Positions 58,236-64,000 of a stretch of 64,000 bases of DNA are shown piece after piece. Below the pieces are notes generated by a model. The model had not been told where the DNA came from. It did no database searches and worked only from the letters and a program-made list of their open reading frames with translations. The position numbers and the translations under genes were made by a program. Position 1 is the stretch's first letter. Each line of letters begins with the position of its first letter. Origin of the DNA: Nocardiopsis alba DSM 43377 (lineage in GTDB: Bacteria > Actinomycetota > Actinomycetes > Streptosporangiales > Streptosporangiaceae); contig NZ_ANAC01000012.1 of assembly GCF_000341225.1 (NCBI RefSeq), positions 186,001 to 250,000 of the forward strand, read 5' to 3'.

Positions 58236-58313
58236 AGGGCTGTTCTGGGGCGGGTCCGGTGTGTGCCGGGCCCGCTCTTCGTGTGCGGGCGGGTGTCGTG
58301 GGGATACGACAGC

Positions 58314-59066
58314 ATGTCCGGCATGGATGATTTCGAGGCTTATCGTGCGGCGGCTCGTGCGGGTGGTGTTCCCGATGAGGCGGTGGAGCTGGCTCTGGAG
58401 TTGGCGCGTCCCCAGGTGGAGTTGAGTTCCTCGCCGGGGCCGGACGCGGTCCTGGCCGGACGTTATGGCGGGTGGCCGTCTCTTCCGGCGGAGGTGGAGT
58501 GGGAGGGCTATCCGGACTTCGTGGCGTCGGTGGACTGCGCCGCTCTGCCGCGGGTGTTCGATTTCCCGTTTCCGGCGGAGGGGAGTCTGTTGTTCTTCGC
58601 CGATCGGCGTGACACGGAGGGGCCCGAGTCGGAGCGGGGCTCGGGGTTCGTGGTGTACGTGGGCGCGGACGCGGTGGTGGAGGAGCGGGTGCCCGAGGAC
58701 GGGGAGGCGGTGTACGGCGAGCCGGTGTCTTTGTTCGCCCGGTCGTTGTGGAGTCTGCCGATGGCGTGTGATGACGTGGTGGCGGCGGACGAGCGTGTGC
58801 GCGGGGTCTATGGGCGGTATCGGTTGGATCAGTGGGATGAGAGGAGGGGTGTGGCGCAGGTGGAGCTTCTGTTGGGGGGTTACGCGTATTCGCCGCAGGA
58901 TCCTCCTTCGACGGAGGGCGGGGAGTGGGTGTTGTTGGCGCAGGGCCAGTACGGGTTCCGGGATGAGCCGGATTTCGTGGGGTGTCCGTTCTGGTCGGTG
59001 CGGCGTGGGGATCTGGAGGTGGGGGATTTCTCGTCGGCGTGGATGGTGATGTGGTCGTACCACTGA
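58314..59066 (+). CDS. DUF1963 (YwqG-like) family protein
   Basis: A 250-residue soluble protein. GRYGGWPSLPAEVEW, SVDCAALPRVFDFPFPAEGSLLFFADRR and the late EWVLLAQGQYGFRDEPDFVGCPFWSVRRGDLEVGDFSSAWMVM blocks are typical of DUF1963, whose biological role is not established. ATG at 58314 or 58323 could be the start; there is no ribosome site. A hairpin terminator follows the stop codon. Confidence 0.75.
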   Translation: MSGMDDFEAYRAAARAGGVPDEAVELALELARPQVELSSSPGPDAVLAGRYGGWPSLPAEVEWEGYPDFVASVDCAALPRVFDFPFPAEGSLLFFADRRDTEGPESERGSGFVVYVGADAVVEERVPEDGEAVYGEPVSLFARSLWSLPMACDDVVAADERVRGVYGRYRLDQWDERRGVAQVELLLGGYAYSPQDPPSTEGGEWVLLAQGQYGFRDEPDFVGCPFWSVRRGDLEVGDFSSAWMVMWSYH

Positions 59067-59089
59067 GGTGGTGTGTACACGTTGGAGGG

Positions 59090-59114
59090 ACCCCCGGGGG
59101 TGTGGCCCGGGGGT
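59090..59114. terminator. Hairpin between convergent DUF1963 and acyl-CoA-synthetase-like genes
   Basis: ACCCCCGGG at 59090-59098 pairs exactly with CCCGGGGGT at 59106-59114 around a seven-base loop, followed by TTCG. Confidence 0.65.
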
Positions 59115-59147
59115 TTCGTGGTGTCGGGGGGTCTAGGGGGACACGTT

Positions 59148-60770
59148 CTAGGGGAGTCGGGCTCTGCGCATCTTGCCGGAGGCGGTGCGGGGGAGTTCGT
59201 CGACGAAGTCGATGGTGTGGGGTGCGGCGTGGGGTGCCAGGTGGGTGCTGACCCAGTCGCGGAGTTCGTCGGCCAGGTGGGGGTCGCCGGTGTGGTCGGG
59301 TGCCAGGACGACGCGGGCGCCGACGAGGTGTCCGGCGATGGGGTCGGGGATGGCGTAGACGCCGCATTCGTCGACGGCGGGGTGTGAGGTGAGGATGGTC
59401 TCGACCTCGGTGGGGCCGATGCGGTAGCTGCGGGTGATGATGGCGCCGTCGTCGCGGGTGGAGAAGTGGAGGTTGCCTTGGCGGTCCATGATGCCGGTGT
59501 CGCCGGTGAGGTGGTGGGTGTGGTCGGGTGTGCGGCGGATGTCGAGGGTGTCGTCGTAGCCGTGGTAGCCCTCGAACCAGTCGAGGGGGCTGGTGGTGTG
59601 GTCGATGGCGATGCGGCCGTAGACGCCCAGGGGTGCGGGTTGGTCGTCGATGGGGTCGAGGACGTGGATGTTCCAGCCGGGGAGGGCGGGGCCGATGGCG
59701 CCGGGGGGTAGGGGGGCGTCGGCTTGGGGGAGTTCGGGGTTGTTGGGGATGCCGGCGCACCAGCCGAGTTCGGTCTGTCCGTAGTGGTCGCGGATGGGGA
59801 TGCCGAAGAGGTCGGTGGCCCAGTCGATGACGTCGGGGGCGAGGGGTTCTCCGGCGCTGGCGAGGCGTTGGACGACGATCTCGGGTGGGAGGGTCTTGGT
59901 GGCGGCGCGGATGGTGCGGTAGGTGGTGGGGTCGGAGGCGAAGTTGGTGACCTGGTACATGCCCAGGACGTCGAGGGTGAGTTCGGGGTCGAAGAAGCCG
60001 GCTTGGAGGGCGAGGGAGGTGTGGCCGGCGAGGAGGGGTGAGATGAGGCCGTGGTAGAGGCCGTAGGCGGTGCCGGGGTCGGCGGTGTTCCAGTAGGTGT
60101 CGTCGTCGGTGACGCCGAGACCGTAGTGGTGGTAGGCGTGCATGGCGGCCAGGGCGCGGACGGGGACGCGTGCGCCGCGGGGTGGGCCGATGAGGTTGGA
60201 GACGTAGACGAGGGCGAGGGTGGTGTCGCCGGTGGTGGGGGGTGTGGGGGGTGGTGTGTGGTCGCTGGTGGTGAGGGTGTGGAGGGTGTGGTCGCCGTCG
60301 CGGAGTGGGTGGGTTCCGGTGGTGGCGGTGTGCCAGGTGGGTGGGGTGGTCTGGTGGGGGCCGGGGTCGAGTTTGGTGCGGTAGTCGTCTTGGGCGATGA
60401 CGAGGGTGGTGCCTGAGTCGGTGAGGCGTTGGTGGATGGCGGAGGGGGCCAGGGAGGTGAGGAGGGGGACGAGGGTGGCGCCGAGTCTCCAGGTGGCCAG
60501 GGCGGTGATGGTGAGGTCGATGCCTTTGGGGATGAGGGTGGCGATGCGGTCGCCGGGTCGGATGCCGAGGTGGTGGAGGCCTGCGGCGAGGGTGGTGGAT
60601 TTTTGGTGGAGTTGTCCGTAGGTGAGGGTGGTGGGTTCGAGGGTGGGGCCGATCTGGGTGGTGGCGGTGGTGTGGGGGTCGTGGCGGTCGCAGAGGAGGT
60701 GGGCCACCGACGTGGTGGGGGTGTGGTAGGTGGCGATCCAGTCGCGTAGGAGTTGCGCCGGGTCGGACAT
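59148..60770 (-). CDS. Acyl-CoA synthetase-like AMP-binding protein with degenerate P-loop
   Basis: A 540-residue member of the adenylate-forming family, closest in style to acetyl/medium-chain acyl-CoA synthetases. Conserved parts are DHYGQTELG (328-336), LTGDTG (421-426), SYRIGPTEVE and the C-terminal catalytic lysine in RTASGKMRRARLP. The ATP P-loop, normally YTSGTTGxPKG, reads YVSNLIGPPRGA at 189-200: the Gly-Thr-Thr core is replaced by Asn-Leu-Ile and the lysine by arginine. ATP binding may be weak or lost. The coding strand is C/A-rich with much Thr, His and Pro. It is divergent from a GNAT-like acyltransferase gene, a possible partner. Confidence 0.75.
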   Translation of the reverse strand: MSDPAQLLRDWIATYHTPTTSVAHLLCDRHDPHTTATTQIGPTLEPTTLTYGQLHQKSTTLAAGLHHLGIRPGDRIATLIPKGIDLTITALATWRLGATLVPLLTSLAPSAIHQRLTDSGTTLVIAQDDYRTKLDPGPHQTTPPTWHTATTGTHPLRDGDHTLHTLTTSDHTPPPTPPTTGDTTLALVYVSNLIGPPRGARVPVRALAAMHAYHHYGLGVTDDDTYWNTADPGTAYGLYHGLISPLLAGHTSLALQAGFFDPELTLDVLGMYQVTNFASDPTTYRTIRAATKTLPPEIVVQRLASAGEPLAPDVIDWATDLFGIPIRDHYGQTELGWCAGIPNNPELPQADAPLPPGAIGPALPGWNIHVLDPIDDQPAPLGVYGRIAIDHTTSPLDWFEGYHGYDDTLDIRRTPDHTHHLTGDTGIMDRQGNLHFSTRDDGAIITRSYRIGPTEVETILTSHPAVDECGVYAIPDPIAGHLVGARVVLAPDHTGDPHLADELRDWVSTHLAPHAAPHTIDFVDELPRTASGKMRRARLP

Positions 60771-60903
60771 CGGTGGTGTTCCTCGTTTTCGGTGGTGGTG
60801 GTCGTGGGGGGCGCTTTCCACACTATGCCCTTCTGTGGGACGGGTCTCACTTGTGGTGGGTGGGCTCTTCCGTCGGGTGTGGGGTGGGGGCCAGGATGTG
60901 GGG

Positions 60904-61908
60904 ATGGATAGTGCTCGTGTGGTGGAACGTTTCGGTTTGGATGAGGGTGCGCGGTCGTGGTTGGAGGCGGCGGAGGGGTTGCCGGAGTCGGGGTTGAGGG
61001 TGCCGTCGGGTGTGGAGGCGGCGCGGGTGTTGGACATGTTCGTGTTGGAGGGGCGCGATCGTGTCGAGGTGGAGGGGTTGTGGCCGGGTGAGGGTTGTCC
61101 GGTGGAGTTGTGGTGGTTGGTGGAGTTGATGTGTCGGCGGTTGTGCGCTGATGCCGATCTGCCGGTGGGTGTGTGGCGTGGGTGGCCTTCGTTGGTGGAG
61201 GTGGAGGATGCGCGGGCGCGGGTGGCGTCGTTGTTCGCGTTCGCGGCGTGGGTGCCGGTGCAGTTGGCGCGGCATGGGGCGTTGGGTGTGGATCGGTCGG
61301 TGACGGTGGCGACGTTGGCCGATGTGGGTGTGCAGGTGCGGCGGTCGCGGTGGTTGTTCGGGCGGTTGTCGTTGGAGACGGCGGCGTGGGTGGCGGCGCA
61401 GTTTCGGGGGCGGTTGTTCTGGGTGGGTGGTTTGCAGTTGGAGCCCGCGGTGTTGGGTTCTCAGGGGGTGGTGGAGTGGTATTCGCCGGAGGAGGCTTCG
61501 GGGTTGGGTCCGGGGTTGGGTGTGGGGGATCCGGTGTTGAGGTTGCATATTCCGACGGGTGGGTTGGATCCGTCGGTGGTGGATGAGGCGTTGGGGCGGG
61601 CGCGGGGGTTCGCTCGGGATCATTTGGGGATCGATCCGGTGGTGGCGACGTGTACGTCGTGGTTGTTGGATCCGTTCTGGGCGGAGGTGTTGGGGGAGGG
61701 GTCGAATATCGTGCGGTTCCAGCGGCGGTTCAGGTTGGTGGGTGAGGGGGTTCCGGGGGAGTCGGATGTGTTCCGGTTCGTGTTCGGGTCTCCTCGGGTG
61801 GATGTGGGGGCCGTGTCGGCTGGGACGCGGTTGGAGCGGGCGGCGTTGGAGCGGTTGGGGTCGGGTGCGGGTTTGAGGGTGTGTACGGGGTGGTTGCGGT
61901 TGCCGTGA
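60904..61908 (+). CDS. NAT_N/GNAT_C-type acyltransferase domain protein
   Basis: A 334-residue protein matching the actinobacterial type with an N-acyltransferase N-terminal domain (residues about 1-130) and a GNAT-like C-terminal domain. The diagnostic C-terminal block runs LHIPTGGLDPSVVDEALGRARGFARDHLG, then TCTSWLLDPFWAEVL, SNIVRFQRRFRLV and DVFRFVFG. The reaction is not established for this family. Nearly all third positions are G (GTG, TTG, GCG, GGG), giving a strongly G/T-rich coding strand. ATG at 60904 has no clear ribosome site. The acyl-CoA-synthetase-like gene is divergent, with 133 bases between. Confidence 0.7.
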   Translation: MDSARVVERFGLDEGARSWLEAAEGLPESGLRVPSGVEAARVLDMFVLEGRDRVEVEGLWPGEGCPVELWWLVELMCRRLCADADLPVGVWRGWPSLVEVEDARARVASLFAFAAWVPVQLARHGALGVDRSVTVATLADVGVQVRRSRWLFGRLSLETAAWVAAQFRGRLFWVGGLQLEPAVLGSQGVVEWYSPEEASGLGPGLGVGDPVLRLHIPTGGLDPSVVDEALGRARGFARDHLGIDPVVATCTSWLLDPFWAEVLGEGSNIVRFQRRFRLVGEGVPGESDVFRFVFGSPRVDVGAVSAGTRLERAALERLGSGAGLRVCTGWLRLP

Positions 61909-62014
61909 GGGGCCGGTCCGTGTGTTTCGGTGGCCCTCTGGGTGTGTTCTTCGTGGACGTGTCCGGGGGGCTTCGTCGTGTCCGGGTGGGGAGGGTGAAC
62001 TCGGGGGTGGTGGG

Positions 62015-62043
62015 GGGCATCGCACGGGGTGAGATGCCCTTTT
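62015..62043 (+). promoter_or_regulatory. Terminator-like hairpin in the leader of the membrane protein gene
   Basis: GGGCATC at 62015-62021 pairs with GATGCCC at 62033-62039 and is followed at once by TTTT, then the GGAGG ribosome site at 62054-62058. It could end the upstream transcript or act as an attenuator for the gene at 62067. Confidence 0.45.
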
Positions 62044-62066
62044 CGTGTTCTGCGGAGGTTCCCCCG

Positions 62067-62561
62067 ATGAGTGATGTCCTCGACCGGTCCGATCCGGCTC
62101 TTTCGGTGCCGGGGCGGGTGTGGTTCCTGTTCCTCTACCCCTTGTTGGTGGGGGTGGTGATGATGGTGTCGGGTTTCTTCGCGTTTTTGGGGTTGTTGTA
62201 CGAGGACACTTCCTTTGCGGCGTTGTTCTTGTTGGTGATGGCGGTGCTCATCGGTGGTGGTTCGGCGGCGCGGTCGTGGGTCGCGCGTCGTCGTGGGGTG
62301 GTGGTGCGCCCTTGGGAGGGGGCGGTGGTGTCGGCGGTGGCGTTGTCCGCGGCGACGGTGGGTGTGTGTTTTCAGGCTGTGGCGGGTGTGGCCTGGTCGT
62401 GGTCGATGCCGGTGTTGTGGTGTGTGGGGTTGTCGGTGGTGGGGGAGACGGTGTGGGCTCGGTTCGCGGGGCGGTCGTGGTGGTGGTTGTCGTTGGTGGC
62501 GGTTCTGGTGGTGGCCGCTGTGGTGGTGGGGGCGGTGTGGTGGGCCGATGCGGTCGGGTAG
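62067..62561 (+). CDS. Small membrane protein of unknown function
   Basis: A 164-residue protein with four predicted spans (about residues 18-43, 50-70, 88-108 and 135-158), the last two rich in Val and Trp. The soluble parts are a short acidic N-terminus and a basic loop (SWVARRRGVVVRPWEG). ATG at 62067 has GGAGG at 62054-62058. I recognise no family. It is the last convincing gene of the window and lies behind a terminator-like hairpin. Confidence 0.6.
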   Translation: MSDVLDRSDPALSVPGRVWFLFLYPLLVGVVMMVSGFFAFLGLLYEDTSFAALFLLVMAVLIGGGSAARSWVARRRGVVVRPWEGAVVSAVALSAATVGVCFQAVAGVAWSWSMPVLWCVGLSVVGETVWARFAGRSWWWLSLVAVLVVAAVVVGAVWWADAVG

Positions 62562-62975
62562 GGCCGTCGTCGTGTTGAGGTGTGGTTCTGGTGGTGGGGC
62601 CGGCGGGTGCGGGGCTCGCACTGGAGGGGCCCACCGATGCGTTGGAGGGAGGCGGGGGTCCGGGGTCGACCGGGTGGAGCCTGTGGGTCGGGGGCGTGTG
62701 GAGGAGAGTCGGGGTGCCGCGTCTGTTCGGTGCGGGCGTGGGGGAGTCGGGACGAGCGGTGGTCGCTGATTGTTCTCGCGTCATCGCTCTTTGTTTTCGT
62801 CGGGTGTGTGGAGTCCGGGTGGTGTCCGGAGGGGCCCTGGGCGGCGTGGGGCTCCTCGGTCGGTGTGGGTCGGGGGTGTGGAGTGGTGGGGGTCATTGGG
62901 GGTGAAGGGTCGGAAAAGGCGGCCGTTGGGGGCGTGTCGGTGGTGGCGGAGGGCCTTCCACACCTTCTACTTGAC

Positions 62976-62989
62976 ATAATGTGCATTAT
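62976..62989. repeat. A+T-rich palindrome in the gene-free region
   Basis: ATAATG-TG-CATTAT is a perfect inverted repeat directly after TTGACA (62971-62976). It could be an operator or part of a promoter, but no start codon with a ribosome site follows. Confidence 0.5.
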
Positions 62990-63741
62990 CGGCGATTCGG
63001 AAACGCCTGCGGGGAAGGGGTTTTCGTGTTCTGCGGGCCTTGTGCGGGCCATCCAGGGCCTTCGAGCGGCTCCTCGAGGGCTATCGGGGGCGCTCGGTGG
63101 ACGGCCGGTGTGCTCCGGGTTCGCTCGCGTCGGTCGGATCGACGCACGGTTCGTCCACAGGGAGATCGCACGGGCCGGCGCCGGTCGGCCGCGGCGCGGT
63201 AGCGTCGATACGGGGGCGCTGTGAGCGTTCGGTGGCCGGGCGTGATGCCCCCGAAGTCGAGCCTGGTCCCTGAGCGGACTCTGGGGCAAGGTCGGATCTT
63301 CGGCCTGTGGGCGGCGAGTGCATGGCGTGAACGCGTACACCCGCTCTGACGTGGGTTTTCGTCGGTGGGGTCGTCGTGTCGGCGGTGGTGCGTCGACGAG
63401 GGTCCTCTGGTGTCCGGTGGGCTCTGTGGGGCGCTCTGGGAACGCGCTCCTGGGCGAAGGGCTCGAGCGGGTCGGCCTCGGTGGGTGTCTTCCCGGCGGC
63501 CGGGTTTCGCCGGGGCGTTCTCGTCTCGGTGGCTCTCCCTGTGCGCCCCGAGTCCACCCCGGCGTTCGCCATGGTGTCCGTGAGGCGCCCGACCTGCGTT
63601 TTCGTGCCCGGGTCTGGGGTGGGTGTGCTCTCCAGGGCGCGGCTCGGGTGGGTCGAGGGTGGTGTTCGGTGTCGAGGGGCCTGTGCGGGTGTTCTCGGTG
63701 GGCGCGGTCCCCTCTCGGTGGCCCGGTATCTCCATGTTTCA

Positions 63742-63761
63742 TGCATAAACTGTGTTATGCA
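63742..63761. repeat. Second A+T-rich inverted repeat in the gene-free region
   Basis: TGCATAA and TTATGCA are perfect 7-bp arms around ACTGTG, followed by GCATTTTGCA. The patch is the most A+T-rich in the last 6 kb and may be a promoter/operator or a recombination site. Confidence 0.5.
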
Positions 63762-64000
63762 GCATTTTGCACTCCTTGAGCGACACGTGACCGATATGGC
63801 GCGCACGTCCCTTTTCTTTCACTCTTGACCCCCACCCCTCTCCGCTCTCGCGCCGGCCCGCCCCGGCCTCGCATCGAACGTGTGTGCCCATGGTCGCGAT
63901 CGCGCCCATTGGGGTCGTGTACATCTGTACGAATCCACCCCTCCCCCGTCCTTCATCCCCCAGGGCTCCCCGCGCCGGCGCCACCCACCAGGGAAAAGGG

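Larger units (their letters stand above)
62562..64000. other. 1.4-kb region without a convincing gene
   Basis: No reading frame here has believable codon use or family similarity. The plus strand is strongly G/T-rich to about 63.7 kb. Two A+T-rich palindromes stand out: ATAATG-TG-CATTAT at 62976-62989 and TGCATAA-N6-TTATGCA at 63742-63761. A 16-base string, TTTTCGTGTTCTGCGG, at 63021-63036 repeats the one at 62040-62055. GTACA-TC-TGTAC lies near the right edge at about 63918-63929. The composition changes to C-rich after about 63.8 kb, suggesting the control region of a gene beyond the window. Confidence 0.5.

Noticed and set aside
63142-63155. DnaA-box-like sequence (TCGTCCACA) hinting at a replication origin
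   Set aside because: Only one copy with one mismatch and no dnaA, dnaN or further boxes nearby.
62580-63224. Plus-strand frame of 214 codons after the membrane protein
   Set aside because: No ribosome site, erratic amino-acid make-up, no family pattern; a comparative search could still rescue it.
62372-63742. Minus-strand frame of 456 codons across the terminal gene-poor region
   Set aside because: Composition is almost only Pro, Arg, Thr and His, it overlaps the membrane protein gene, and no ribosome site or family similarity is visible.
1-64000. tRNA, rRNA and CRISPR arrays
   Set aside because: No cloverleaf with the conserved T-loop, no rRNA-like segment and no regularly spaced repeats were seen by eye; tRNAscan-SE and a CRISPR finder would confirm.

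Overview
The window looks like chromosomal DNA of a high-GC actinomycete, most likely a member of the Nocardiopsaceae. That placement is an inference from protein style and gene content. The clues are very high GC at third codon positions, frequent GTG and TTG starts, leaderless promoters of the form TAnnnT followed 6 to 8 bases later by the start codon, a conservon (cvnABCD), a SARP regulator, PucR-type regulators, and an iron box of the IdeR/DmdR type. No tRNA, rRNA, CRISPR array or intact insertion sequence was seen.

Layout. 0-10.1 kb: dimethylargininase, a TetR regulator, and agmatinase divergent from a PucR-type regulator; the gap between them holds a 225-bp element with inverted ends. 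A GAF-domain regulator, a secreted lipoprotein, and a class-I aminotransferase paired with a D-Ala-D-Ala-ligase-like enzyme follow. 10.1-15 kb: a flavin-type oxidase, a DctA-like symporter, an internally deleted beta-lactamase-fold protein and a purine permease. 15.1-22.2 kb: a purine catabolic operon on the minus strand (FAD, 2Fe-2S and molybdenum subunits of xanthine dehydrogenase plus an 8-oxoguanine-deaminase-like amidohydrolase), with its PucR regulator divergent. 22.2-32 kb: pentapeptide-repeat protein, BCCT transporter divergent from a GntR regulator, DEAD-box helicase and cold-shock protein, a ChrB-like protein divergent from an MFS transporter across a palindromic operator, and an NmrA-like reductase divergent from an AraC regulator. 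31.6-37 kb: an unusual minus-strand operon (P450, GH10 xylanase, APH(6)/hur-type kinase) and a membrane-anchored Ser/Thr kinase. 37-46 kb: GntR regulator, ArsR-SulP pair, LysR-MFS pair, thioesterase, a ring-cleaving dioxygenase plus hydrolase pair resembling quinone detoxification, and a TauE/SafE exporter behind a ten-codon coupled leader peptide. 46-50.1 kb: a complete siderophore uptake system under one iron box. 50.1-57 kb: haloacetate-dehalogenase-like hydrolase, a SARP regulator with a textbook SARP binding site in its own promoter, and the cvnABCD conservon. 57-62.6 kb: pterin dehydratase, methyltransferase, DUF1963 protein, an acyl-CoA-synthetase-like protein with a broken P-loop, a NAT_N/GNAT_C acyltransferase and a small membrane protein.

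The last 1.4 kb has no convincing gene. It carries two A+T-rich palindromes in very G-rich DNA. From about 57.6 kb onwards the plus strand is strongly enriched in G and T whichever way the genes point.

The dominant theme is small divergent regulator-target pairs, most with a visible palindrome between them. The most unusual items are the inverted-repeat element at 2855-3079, the SARP autoregulatory site, the coupled leader peptide before the TauE/SafE gene, two enzymes with damaged active sites, and the skewed terminal region.
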